From Paracoccaceae bacterium (GTDB lineage: Bacteria; Pseudomonadota; Alphaproteobacteria; Rhodobacterales; Rhodobacteraceae), in NCBI GenBank assembly GCA_026982515.1, contig JALSGY010000492.1, forward strand, positions 1 to 8,524: a stretch of DNA of 8,524 nucleotides, given 5' to 3'. Both the position numbers and the translations under genes were made by a program. Each line of letters begins with the position of its first letter. The stretch's first letter is position 1. The notes under the pieces were generated by a model. It had not been told where the DNA came from. It ran no database searches and worked only from the letters and a program-made list of their open reading frames with translations. Positions 1 to 5,878 of this stretch are shown piece by piece.

Positions 1-1
1 C

Positions 2-256
2 CTGGGCGGCATCTCGACCGGGCAGGACATCGTGGTGCGCTTCGCGGTCAAGCCGACGTCTTCCATTCTCACGCCGCGCAAGACAGTCACTAAATCGGGC
101 AAAAACACCGAAATCGTGACGAAGGGCCGGCATGATCCCTGTGTCGGCATCCGTGCCGTGCCTGTGGGAGAAGCCATGGCGGCCTGCGTGATCCTCGATC
201 ATCTGCTGCTGCACCGCGCCCAGGTGGGTGAGGGGCCGCGCGGTCGGATCGGCTGA
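2..256 (+). CDS. aroC: Chorismate synthase, C-terminal part (5' end outside window)
   Basis: Chorismate synthase converts 5-enolpyruvylshikimate 3-phosphate to chorismate, the last step of the shikimate pathway, using reduced FMN; it is cytosolic. The 84 visible residues begin with LGGISTGQDIV and contain KPTSSI at about 17-22 and the highly conserved family signature GRHDPCVGIRAVP at about 42-54, which carries an active-site Asp. They end in a TGA at 254-256. An internal GTG at 32 could be mistaken for a start, but the family-conserved GGIS(S/T)GQ motif precedes it in frame, so the gene is open at the left edge and roughly three quarters of the usual ~360 residues lie outside. It converges with the EamA transporter gene 4 bases downstream, and a hairpin spans both stop codons. 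The identification is very secure from the signature alone. Confidence 0.96.
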   Translation: MGGISTGQDIVVRFAVKPTSSILTPRKTVTKSGKNTEIVTKGRHDPCVGIRAVPVGEAMAACVILDHLLLHRAQVGEGPRGRIG

Positions 257-267
257 GGGCTCAGCCG
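250..267. terminator. Hairpin spanning both stop codons of aroC and the EamA gene
   Basis: The sequence reads CGGCTGA-GGGC-TCAGCCG: a perfect 7-base-pair stem with a 4-base loop. The left arm ends in the TGA of aroC and the right arm begins with the complement of the EamA gene's TGA, so it forms on transcripts from either direction. A shared bidirectional terminator is the natural reading. There is no T-run on either side, so it is not a classical intrinsic terminator; it could instead protect 3' ends or be a by-product of the mirrored stop codons. Confidence 0.5.
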
Positions 268-1127
268 GGCCGGCGCGAAAGCTGCACCGCCAGGATCCCG
301 CCGGCAATCACCACCGCGCCGATCAGATCAAGCGGGCGCAGCGCCTCGCCCAGCACCAGCGCGGCAATTGCCACGCCGAGAAACGGGTTGAGGAAGTGGA
401 AGGTGGCGGCCCGGACCGCGCCGATGCGGCCTACCAGCGCGAACCACACCCAGGTGGCCAGAAGCCCCGGCACCAGCGTTGTATAGGTGAAGGCGGCGAT
501 CAGTTGCCAGCTCCACCTTACCTGCCAGCTTTCGAAGGCCAGCGCCCAGAGGCCCAGCGCCAGCGCCCCCACCAGCATCTGCAATCCCACGATCATCAGC
601 AGGTTGCCTCCCGAGGTGGCGCCGCGCACCGCCAGCGTGGCGAAGGTCAGCGCCACCGCCCCGGCCGCGGCCAGGGTCACGCCCTGGATGTCGGCCCCGC
701 CGGTCAGCCGCGTTCCCATGATCAGCGCCACCCCCGCCATCCCCGCCACCAGCCCGGCCAGCCCCAGGGTGCCGATACGCTCTCCCAGTGCCAGCCAGCT
801 TGCCAGCGCCACGAGAAGCGGCAGGCTGGAGGCGATGATCGCGGCCAGAGAGGCCTCCACCGTCTGCATGGCCACGAAGTTGAGCCCCAGATAGAGCGCA
901 TTCTGGCAGAAGCCGAAGATCGCCGTGGCGCGCCACTGGGCCGGGGTCAGGCGCCAGCTCTGGCCCATGCGGACGGCGATCAGCACCGCCAGCAGGCCGG
1001 AAATCAGGAAACGGATCGCCAGTGCAGTGATTGGTGGGGCGTCGGCCACGATGATCCGCGCCGAGCTGAACGCTGACGACCACATCAGGGCAAAGCCAAG
1101 CCCCATGAGGATTGCGCGCAGGTCCAT
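261..1127 (-). CDS. EamA-family (drug/metabolite transporter superfamily) permease
   Basis: This is a 288-residue, strongly hydrophobic inner-membrane protein with the two-repeat EamA layout. The first repeat covers about residues 6-136 and the second about 149-283, each ending near an LGE motif (114-116 and 259-261) that precedes the last helices. About ten membrane helices are expected. The N-terminus GFALMWSSAFSSARII and the phrase FHFLNPFLGV near 243-251 are typical of the family. Members export or import amino acids and other small metabolites; the substrate cannot be read here. I chose ATG at 1125-1127 because GGAG (1133-1136) lies 5 bases upstream. The GTG at 1131-1133 would add two residues but overlaps that site. 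The gene starts 12 bases after the HU terminator's T-run, leaving no obvious room for its own promoter. Family assignment is firm, function open. Confidence 0.9.
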   Translation of the reverse strand: MDLRAILMGLGFALMWSSAFSSARIIVADAPPITALAIRFLISGLLAVLIAVRMGQSWRLTPAQWRATAIFGFCQNALYLGLNFVAMQTVEASLAAIIASSLPLLVALASWLALGERIGTLGLAGLVAGMAGVALIMGTRLTGGADIQGVTLAAAGAVALTFATLAVRGATSGGNLLMIVGLQMLVGALALGLWALAFESWQVRWSWQLIAAFTYTTLVPGLLATWVWFALVGRIGAVRAATFHFLNPFLGVAIAALVLGEALRPLDLIGAVVIAGGILAVQLSRRPG

Positions 1128-1132
1128 CTTCA

Positions 1133-1136
1133 CTCC
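1133..1136 (-). promoter_or_regulatory. Ribosome binding site deciding the EamA start
   Basis: GGAG on the minus strand, 5 bases before ATG at 1127. It overlaps the alternative in-frame GTG (1131-1133), which argues against that earlier start. It lies just past the U-tract of the HU terminator. Confidence 0.65.
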
Positions 1137-1138
1137 AG

Positions 1139-1167
1139 AAAAAAGGGCCGCCCGGCGGCGACCCTTT
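1139..1167 (-). terminator. Intrinsic terminator of the HU gene
   Basis: On the minus strand AAAGGGTCGCC pairs with GGCGGCCCTTT around a GCCG loop: 11 base pairs including one G-U. The 3' arm runs into six consecutive T (positions 1144 down to 1139). It begins 24 bases after the HU stop. This is a textbook Rho-independent terminator and the strongest one in the window. The next gene's ribosome binding site follows it directly, so any EamA transcription from the HU promoter must be read-through. Confidence 0.88.
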
Positions 1168-1191
1168 CCGAAATTCCCAGGACGTACAGGA

Positions 1192-1479
1192 TCAGCCGTT
1201 GACGCTGTCCTTGAGCGCCTTGGCGATGGTCATCTTCACCACCTTGTCGGCCTCCTTGTGGATCTGCTCGCCGGTGGCCGGGTTGCGGACCATGCGCTCG
1301 GGGCGCTCGCGGCAGTAGATCTTGCCCACGCCCGGCAGGGTCACCGCACCGCCGTTCGAAACCTCGCGGGTGATGACGGTGGTGATCGCCTCCAGCGCGG
1401 CGGAGGCAGACTTCTTGTCGGTGCCCATTTCCTCGGCCAGGGCGGCGACGAGCTGGGTCTTGGTCAGCGGTTTTGCCAT
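1192..1479 (-). CDS. HU-family DNA-binding nucleoid protein
   Basis: This is a 95-residue basic protein, the normal length for HU/IHF-type histone-like proteins, which act as dimers that bend DNA in the nucleoid. The N-terminal helices (MAKPLTKTQLVAALAEEM...) lead into the beta-core VTLPGVGKIYCRERPERM at about 46-63. The arm tip RNPATG follows at 65-70 with the intercalating Pro67, and the C-terminal helix is KMTIAKALKDSVNG. Compared with classical HU, the core has GVGKIYC rather than GFGxFxx and the tip has VRNP rather than GRNP, a pattern I associate with Rhodobacterales. The reading frame stays open upstream to 1551, but ATG at 1477-1479 has AGGAG 7 bases ahead and gives the family N-terminus. 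It has its own probable promoter upstream and a strong terminator downstream, so it is probably transcribed on its own. HU versus an IHF-like paralogue cannot be settled from sequence alone. Confidence 0.93.
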   Translation of the reverse strand: MAKPLTKTQLVAALAEEMGTDKKSASAALEAITTVITREVSNGGAVTLPGVGKIYCRERPERMVRNPATGEQIHKEADKVVKMTIAKALKDSVNG

Positions 1480-1486
1480 GTATGGT

Positions 1487-1491
1487 CTCCT
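1487..1491 (-). promoter_or_regulatory. Ribosome binding site fixing the HU start
   Basis: AGGAG on the minus strand, 7 bases before ATG at 1479. It lies inside the longer open frame that reaches 1551, so it decides for the 95-residue product. Confidence 0.8.
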
Positions 1492-1518
1492 CGTTCGTCC
1501 CCGAAGTTGGGGTTTGTG

Positions 1519-1536
1519 AGCGGAATCTAGCGGAAT
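1519..1536. repeat. Tandem AGCGGAAT direct repeat at the HU promoter
   Basis: AGCGGAAT occurs at 1519-1526 and again at 1529-1536, exactly 10 bases apart, so both copies lie on the same face of the helix. They overlap the proposed -10 element of the HU gene and the start of its spacer. The position would suit a repressor or a protein that binds as a tandem dimer. No family can be named, and chance remains possible with only two copies. Confidence 0.4.
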
Positions 1537-1553
1537 ATTGGGGGCCAACACAA
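1524..1553 (-). promoter_or_regulatory. Probable sigma-70-type promoter of the HU gene
   Basis: On the minus strand TTGTGT (1548-1553) and TAGATT (1524-1529) are separated by 18 bases and resemble -35 and -10 elements. The implied transcript start near 1517 gives a leader of about 38 bases containing a small CCCC/GGGG hairpin (1499-1512) and the AGGAG site. This is the most A+T-rich stretch in the window outside genes, in the right place and orientation. Matches to consensus are partial. Confidence 0.45.
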
Positions 1554-1565
1554 CGACTAGTGGGG

Positions 1566-1586
1566 AAAAACCGCGGAAAAAGGCGG
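1566..1586 (-). terminator. Possible weak terminator of amn
   Basis: On the minus strand CCGC (1583-1586) can pair with GCGG (1571-1574) across an 8-base loop, followed by five T (1566-1570). It lies 25-46 bases past the amn stop. The stem is only 4 pairs, extendable by A-T pairs after one mismatch, so it is weak. The same bases also form the A-tracts upstream of the HU promoter. Confidence 0.35.
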
Positions 1587-1591
1587 ATTTT
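1566..1591. promoter_or_regulatory. Phased A/T tracts upstream of the HU promoter
   Basis: AAAAA at 1566-1570, AAAAA at 1577-1581 and TTTT at 1588-1591 have centres about 11 and 10.5 bases apart, close to the helical repeat. Tracts in phase are known to curve DNA. They fall about 50 to 75 bases upstream of the inferred HU transcript start, where an UP-element-like or architectural-protein site could act. Function is inference. Confidence 0.4.
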
Positions 1592-1611
1592 GCGGATAAT
1601 GCGCCCCAACG

Positions 1612-3096
1612 TCACAGAAATGCCGTCTCCTCGAAGCTGCGCAGCTTGCGCGAGTGGATGCGCTCCAGCGGCATTTCGCGCAGCTTCTCCATCGCCCGGA
1701 TGCCGATCTGCAGGTGGTTCGACACCTGCGACTTGTAGAACTCCGAGGCCATGCCGGGCAGTTTCAGCTCGCCATGCAGCGGCTTGTCGGAGACGCACAG
1801 CAACGTGCCATAAGGCACCCGGAACCGAAATCCGTTGGCGGCGATGGTGGCGCTTTCCATGTCCAGCGCGATGGCGCGCGACTGCGAAAGCCGCTGCACC
1901 GGGCCGGACTGGTCGCGCAACTCCCAGTTGCGGTTGTCGATGGTGGCGACGGTGCCGGTGCGCATGATCCGCTTGAGCTCGTAGCCCTTCAGCCTGGTCA
2001 CCTCCTCGACCGCTTCTTCAAGCGCGATCTGGATCTCGGCCAGGGCCGGGATCGGCACCCAGACCGGCAGATCGTCGTCAAGCACGTGATCTTCGCGCAG
2101 ATAGGCATGGGCCAGCACGAAATCGCCCAGCCGCTGGCTGTTGCGCAGCCCCGCGCAGTGGCCGACCATCAGCCACGCGTGCGGGCGCAGCACGGCGATG
2201 TGGTCGGTGGCGGTTTTCGCGTTCGACGGCCCGACCCCGATGTTGACCAGCGTGATCCCGGCGCCATCGGGCCGCTTGAGGTGATAGGTGGGCATCTGCG
2301 GCAGCTTGGCCGGCGGGCACAGATCGCCGTCGGGGGTGGTGATGGTGGTGTTTCCGGGGCCTACCAGCGCAGAGTAGCCGCTGGCGGTATCGCCGAGTGC
2401 GGCACGGGCGAAGGTCTCGAACTCCTCGACATAGAACTGGTAGTTGGTGAACAGGACGTGGTTCTGGAAATGCTCGGGATCGGTAGCGGTGTAATGGGAC
2501 AGCCGCGCCAGGGAGTAGTCGATCCGCTGCGCCGTGAAGGGGGCCAGCGGGCGCGTGCCGTCCTTCCCCGGCCCGGCCTGACCGTTGACGATGTTGTCAT
2601 GGGTGGTGGCCAGGTCCGGCACGTCGAAGACATCGCGCAGCGGAAACTCCATCGCCCCTTCCTGCGGCACGGTCACGTTGCGGTCTCCGGCCACGGCGAA
2701 ATGGATGGGAATGGGGGTGTCGGACACGCCGATGCTCACCGGCACGCCGTGGTTGCTCACGATCAGGCCGATCTGCTGCACCAGGTAATTGGCAAACAGA
2801 TCGGGCCGGGTGACGGTGGTGGCATAGGTGCCGGGTTCGGCCACATGGCCGAAGCTCAGCCGGGTATCCGTCTTGCCGAAGCTGGTGGTGGTGATGCGGA
2901 TTTCGGGGTAGAAGGCCCGGAAACGGGAGGACGGCCGCGGCCCGCCCACGGTTTCGGAAAACCGGGCGCGCAGGAAATCCACCGCGGCATCATACAGCTC
3001 GATCAGCCGCTTCACGGCCTGCTCGGGGTCAAGAAATGTCTCTGATGCGGGGAGTTTCGGGGTTTTCACCAGCGATTTCCGGTCCGATGCATTCAT
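1612..3096 (-). CDS. amn: AMP nucleosidase
   Basis: AMP nucleosidase hydrolyses AMP to adenine and ribose 5-phosphate in the cytosol and helps set the adenylate pool. The 494-residue product is close to the E. coli enzyme in length. Residues to about 180 form the family's N-terminal regulatory domain. The C-terminal half is the nucleoside-phosphorylase fold: GVGPSNAKTATDHIAVLRPH at about 287-306 lines the phosphate/ribose pocket, GHCAGLRNSQ follows at 312-321, ALDMES at 410-415 is the ribose-binding segment, and CVSDKPLHGE at 434-443 carries the catalytic Asp437. I chose ATG at 3094-3096 because GAGG lies 7 bases upstream and the N-terminus then fits the family. The frame is open further to 3234, but that part is a shadow of ade. 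The start overlaps the ade stop as ATGA, indicating translational coupling. No key residue appears missing. Confidence 0.96.
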   Translation of the reverse strand: MNASDRKSLVKTPKLPASETFLDPEQAVKRLIELYDAAVDFLRARFSETVGGPRPSSRFRAFYPEIRITTTSFGKTDTRLSFGHVAEPGTYATTVTRPDLFANYLVQQIGLIVSNHGVPVSIGVSDTPIPIHFAVAGDRNVTVPQEGAMEFPLRDVFDVPDLATTHDNIVNGQAGPGKDGTRPLAPFTAQRIDYSLARLSHYTATDPEHFQNHVLFTNYQFYVEEFETFARAALGDTASGYSALVGPGNTTITTPDGDLCPPAKLPQMPTYHLKRPDGAGITLVNIGVGPSNAKTATDHIAVLRPHAWLMVGHCAGLRNSQRLGDFVLAHAYLREDHVLDDDLPVWVPIPALAEIQIALEEAVEEVTRLKGYELKRIMRTGTVATIDNRNWELRDQSGPVQRLSQSRAIALDMESATIAANGFRFRVPYGTLLCVSDKPLHGELKLPGMASEFYKSQVSNHLQIGIRAMEKLREMPLERIHSRKLRSFEETAFL

Positions 3097-4901
3097 GTGT
3101 TTTCCTCGAAAAGTTCGGTGATCTCGAATTTCGTCACATCGACAAGCCCGAGGTCGGAAATGCGCAGTTCGGGGATGACAACGAGCGCCAGCAGGGAATG
3201 CTGCATGTAGGCGTTGTTGAGCGTGCAGCCGCATTCGGCCATGGCCTCGACCATGCGCGCGGCCCTGGCGGCCACCGTTGCGGCGGGCTCCTGACTCATC
3301 AGCCCGGCCACGGGCAGCTCCACCAGCGCAATCTCGCGCCCGTCGCGGAACACGGTGATCCCGCCGCCCACCTCGCCCAGCCGGTTGGCGGCCAGGGCCA
3401 TGTCCTCGCGCGAGGTGCCGACCACGATCATGTGATGGCTGTCATGGGCCACGGTGGAGGCCATCGCCATGCGGCCCCTGTAGCCGAAGCCCGAGACGAA
3501 ACCGTTGGTCACCCCGCCGGTGCCGCGGTGGCGCTCAACCAGCGCGATCTGGCAGATGTCGCGTGATTCGTCCCCCTCGACAACAGTCTCTGTTACGGGC
3601 AGTTCGGCACTGAGCGCCCTTGTCGGGGCCTGGTTTTCCACCACCCCGATCACCTTGACCTTCACCGAGTTGGCCCCCTCCGGCGCCTTCACCGCAAAGT
3701 CGGCCGCGGTCAGCCGCTTGCCCAGGTGCACGGTGTTGCGGGCATGAGCGGGCCAGTCCAGATGTGGGCAGTCGACGGCAATCCGGCCGTTTTCGGCCAC
3801 CGTTATCCCCCGGGCGATCACCCGTTCGATGGGTAATCTGCGCAGATCGGAAGTGAGAATCACATCCGCCCGCCGACCCGGTGCGATCGAGCCCAGCTCG
3901 CGCTCCAGCCCGAAATGGGTGGCGGTGTTGAGGGTGGCCATCTGCAAGGCCACCAGCGGATCGGCCCCGCAGTCGATGGCATGGCGCACCACACGGTTCA
4001 TGTGCCCGTCATGCACCAGTGTGCCCGAGTGGCAATCGTCGGTGCACAGGATGAAGTTGCGCGGGTCCAGCCCCTTTTGCGTTATTGCCGTGATCTGGCT
4101 TTTCACATCGTGCCAGGCCGATCCCAGCCGCAGCATGGCCCGCATTCCCTGGCGCACCCGGGCGATGGCATCGGCCTCCTGCGTGCCTTCGTGGTCATCG
4201 GCCGGGCCGCCGGCAGCATAGGCATGGAAGGCAGGGCCCAGATCGGGGCTGGCATAATGGCCGCCCACCGTCTTTCCCGCCTTCTGGGTCGCGGCGATCT
4301 CGGCCAGCATCTTCGCGTCGCCGTTGATCACGCCGGGAAAGTTCATCATCTCGCCCAGGCCGATGATCCCGGGCCAGGCCATGGCCTCGGCCACATCCTC
4401 GGGCGTGATCTCGTGCCCGGTCGTCTCCAGCCCGGGCGCAGAGGGTGCACAGCTTGGCATCTGCGTGAAGATGTTGACCGGCTGCAAGAGCGCCTCGTCA
4501 TGCATCAGCCGCACGCCTTCCAGCCCCAGCACGTTGGCAATCTCGTGCGGGTCGGTGAACATGGTGGTGGTGCCGTGGGGGATCACCGCGCGGGCAAACT
4601 CCGCCGGGGTGAGCATGCCGCTTTCGATATGCATGTGAGCGTCGCACAGGCCCGGGATCAGATAGCGTCCTTCGGCCTCGATCACCCGGGTGCTCTCGCC
4701 AATGCAATGGGAGGCATCGGGGCCCACGTAGGCAAACCTCCCCTCGGCCACCGCCACCTGCCAGCCGTCAAGCACCTCGCGGCTGTGCACGTTCACAACC
4801 TTGCCACCGCGGATCACCAGATCGGCAGCGGCACGCCCTGCCGCCACCGCAACCAGCCGCGGGGCACATTCTTCCCATGATTTCAAAGCTGTGTTTCCCA
4901 T
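3093..4901 (-). CDS. ade: Adenine deaminase
   Basis: Adenine deaminase converts adenine to hypoxanthine and ammonia; it is a metal-dependent cytosolic enzyme of the amidohydrolase superfamily. The product has 602 residues, matching the usual ~590-600. After an N-terminal beta-sandwich segment, PGLCDAHMHIES (83-94) supplies metal ligands His89 and His91. FTDPHE (115-120), the GHYASPDL region (214-221) and CTDDCHSG (286-293) complete the barrel site. The C-terminal part has VAHDSHHMIVVG (484-495) and GGG at 512-514, typical of AdeC-type enzymes. ATG at 4899-4901 is the first possible start, with an in-frame TGA only two codons upstream. It has no recognisable Shine-Dalgarno sequence, unlike its neighbours. 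It is transcribed ahead of amn, whose product makes its substrate, and overlaps it by 4 bases. It follows the methyltransferase gene by 54 bases and may have its own promoter there. Confidence 0.97.
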   Translation of the reverse strand: MGNTALKSWEECAPRLVAVAAGRAAADLVIRGGKVVNVHSREVLDGWQVAVAEGRFAYVGPDASHCIGESTRVIEAEGRYLIPGLCDAHMHIESGMLTPAEFARAVIPHGTTTMFTDPHEIANVLGLEGVRLMHDEALLQPVNIFTQMPSCAPSAPGLETTGHEITPEDVAEAMAWPGIIGLGEMMNFPGVINGDAKMLAEIAATQKAGKTVGGHYASPDLGPAFHAYAAGGPADDHEGTQEADAIARVRQGMRAMLRLGSAWHDVKSQITAITQKGLDPRNFILCTDDCHSGTLVHDGHMNRVVRHAIDCGADPLVALQMATLNTATHFGLERELGSIAPGRRADVILTSDLRRLPIERVIARGITVAENGRIAVDCPHLDWPAHARNTVHLGKRLTAADFAVKAPEGANSVKVKVIGVVENQAPTRALSAELPVTETVVEGDESRDICQIALVERHRGTGGVTNGFVSGFGYRGRMAMASTVAHDSHHMIVVGTSREDMALAANRLGEVGGGITVFRDGREIALVELPVAGLMSQEPAATVAARAARMVEAMAECGCTLNNAYMQHSLLALVVIPELRISDLGLVDVTKFEITELFEENT

Positions 4902-4907
4902 GGATCA

Positions 4908-4935
4908 ATTGTTCACAACTTGTGCAGCAGCGCAA
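4908..4935 (-). promoter_or_regulatory. Possible ade promoter with a palindrome in the spacer
   Basis: On the minus strand TTGCGC (4930-4935) and AACAAT (4908-4913) are 16 bases apart and loosely resemble -35 and -10 elements. The spacer begins with CACAAGTTGTG (complement of 4914-4924), two 5-base arms around one central base, an operator-like dyad. Transcription from here would start at or very near the ade ATG, which fits the missing ribosome binding site. Each part is weak alone. Confidence 0.3.
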
Positions 4936-4939
4936 CCCT

Positions 4940-4955
4940 CCGCACCGGCGTGCGG
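4940..4955 (-). terminator. Hairpin abutting the methyltransferase stop codon
   Basis: CCGCAC-CGGC-GTGCGG is a perfect 6-base-pair stem with a 4-base loop, starting at the very next base after the methyltransferase TGA (4956-4958, minus strand). No U-tract follows, so it may terminate weakly, be Rho-assisted, or protect the mRNA end ahead of ade. Confidence 0.45.
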
Positions 4956-5762
4956 TCAGTTCCGCTTCATCAGGATCAGCCGGTACTCGCGTTCCTTCCG
5001 AAACGACATGCCACGCCGGCCGGGGCGGGCCATCTTGTCCAGGAAGCGCCCGGCGATCCGGTTCACCAGCCAGCTGCGCAAGGGGTGGCTTTGCGCGAAG
5101 GCGGCGCGCGTGCGGCTGATGAAGGGGGCGATGTGCTCGGCCTTGAGGTGGTCGATCACCGCGAAGGTCGGCACGATCGCCTCGGTCTTGTCCTCGTCGC
5201 GGACGATCGTGAACACGCCTTGGCGCTCCACCGCCTCGACGAAGGCCCGGTGCGTGCCGCGGGTGCCGTCCTCGCCATGGCCCGCCTTCCGGAAATAGTC
5301 GAAGATCAGCACATGGCCGTCGATGAAGCGTTCCAGCTGCGCCAGCGCCGCCTGGAGGTCGATGTAGTGGAAGCTTTCCGCAAACAGCGCCAGATCGTAG
5401 CGCCGGGCGGTTTCGAATTCCTCGAAGGTCAGGGTATGCACCTTCACCTCCTGCGGCAGCTTGCGCCGGGCCAGTGCGTTCATCTGTTCGGACGGGCAGA
5501 TGCACTCCAGCCGGTAGCCCAGCCGGGTGAGCCCCAGCGCATTCGCCCCGGTGCCCGATCCCACGTCGAGAATCGTCTGCGTTCCCTCGGGGATGGTCGA
5601 GGCGACAAGATCGAAATAGGCCTGCTGCGCCTCGCCCAGCGCGCGGGCCGAGGGCACTTCGGGCATGCCCTGCGGCCAGTAGCCGTAATGGGCGTATCCA
5701 TGGCCGAAGAAGGCCTCGGAAAGCGTGGCCTCGAGATCAAGCTGAAATTCCTTTCGGTTCAT
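4956..5762 (-). CDS. Class I SAM-dependent methyltransferase, substrate unknown
   Basis: This 268-residue soluble protein has the class I methyltransferase core. Motif I is ILDVGSGTG at about 64-72, the SAM-binding glycine loop. The segment HYGYW at 25-29 before the core is seen in small-molecule methyltransferases of the tocopherol/sterol/sarcosine type. At the end of the second strand the usual acidic residue contacting the SAM ribose is replaced: the text reads ICPSEQM (88-94), resembling the ItlSpeQ form of CFA-synthase and tocopherol-type enzymes, with Cys89 at the acidic position. AESFHYID at 128-135 is motif-IV-like. The C-terminus is basic and ends in MKRN. ATG at 5760-5762 has GGAG 8 bases upstream; the GTG at 5769-5771 overlaps that site. 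It is divergent from the SDR gene and upstream of ade. I cannot name the substrate. Confidence 0.87.
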   Translation of the reverse strand: MNRKEFQLDLEATLSEAFFGHGYAHYGYWPQGMPEVPSARALGEAQQAYFDLVASTIPEGTQTILDVGSGTGANALGLTRLGYRLECICPSEQMNALARRKLPQEVKVHTLTFEEFETARRYDLALFAESFHYIDLQAALAQLERFIDGHVLIFDYFRKAGHGEDGTRGTHRAFVEAVERQGVFTIVRDEDKTEAIVPTFAVIDHLKAEHIAPFISRTRAAFAQSHPLRSWLVNRIAGRFLDKMARPGRRGMSFRKEREYRLILMKRN

Positions 5763-5770
5763 GAAACGCA

Positions 5771-5774
5771 CTCC
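5771..5774 (-). promoter_or_regulatory. Ribosome binding site deciding the methyltransferase start
   Basis: GGAG on the minus strand lies 8 bases before ATG at 5762. It overlaps the alternative in-frame GTG (5769-5771), so the shorter 268-residue product is favoured. Confidence 0.6.
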
Positions 5775-5857
5775 GCTGCAGATCGGGCGCAGATTGATAT
5801 GGCGTCACCGGGTTGTCTACCGCCGACTTCGCGATTCCGGGCCTTGCGATTTTCGCC

Positions 5858-5877
5858 GGGCCCGTTACCACGGGCCC
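5858..5877 (+). promoter_or_regulatory. Strong hairpin immediately before the SDR start codon
   Basis: GGGCCCGT-TACC-ACGGGCCC is a perfect 8-base-pair stem with a 4-base loop, ending one base before ATG at 5879. In an mRNA that includes it, the stem would cover the place where a ribosome binding site should be, and no Shine-Dalgarno sequence is visible there. It could limit translation, mark a leaderless start, or be an operator in DNA form. No T-run follows, so it is not an intrinsic terminator. Confidence 0.5.
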
Positions 5878-5878
5878 C

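Larger units (their letters stand above)
5763..5878. promoter_or_regulatory. Divergent intergenic region between methyltransferase and SDR genes
   Basis: This 116-base region must hold promoters for two genes reading away from each other, unless either is served from elsewhere. I see no convincing -35/-10 pair on either strand. It contains the methyltransferase ribosome binding site (5771-5774), GCGATT at 5831-5836 and again at 5846-5851, a small GCGA-TTT-TCGC hairpin (5846-5856), and a stronger hairpin at 5858-5877. Confidence 0.4.

Noticed and set aside
228..1076. A 282-codon open frame on the + strand overlapping aroC's end and the EamA gene
   Set aside because: The product is almost all Arg, Gln, Gly and His with no motif; the opposite strand encodes a clear membrane transporter.
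1480..1551. Upstream extension of HU giving 119 residues
   Set aside because: The extra residues do not fit HU proteins and would cover the promoter; the AGGAG site fixes the start at 1479.
1591..1602. GGATAATG on the + strand as a -10 element for an antisense transcript into amn
   Set aside because: No acceptable -35 element lies at the right distance upstream.
1654..3045. A 463-codon open frame on the + strand, antisense to amn
   Set aside because: Its translation is rich in Gly, Arg, His and Gln without any domain, as expected for the antisense of a GC-rich gene. The minus-strand amn is unmistakable.
3097..3234. Upstream extension of amn giving a 540-residue protein
   Set aside because: The added 46 residues are a shadow of the ade C-terminus, and ATG at 3096 has a good ribosome binding site.
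3915..4880. A 321-codon open frame on the + strand, antisense to ade
   Set aside because: Low-complexity His/Gly/Arg-rich translation, entirely opposite a well-conserved enzyme; a codon-bias artefact.
5813..5878. TTG start adding 22 residues to the SDR
   Set aside because: It lacks a ribosome binding site and would move the glycine motif away from the N-terminus; kept only as an alternative because the ATG also lacks a visible site.
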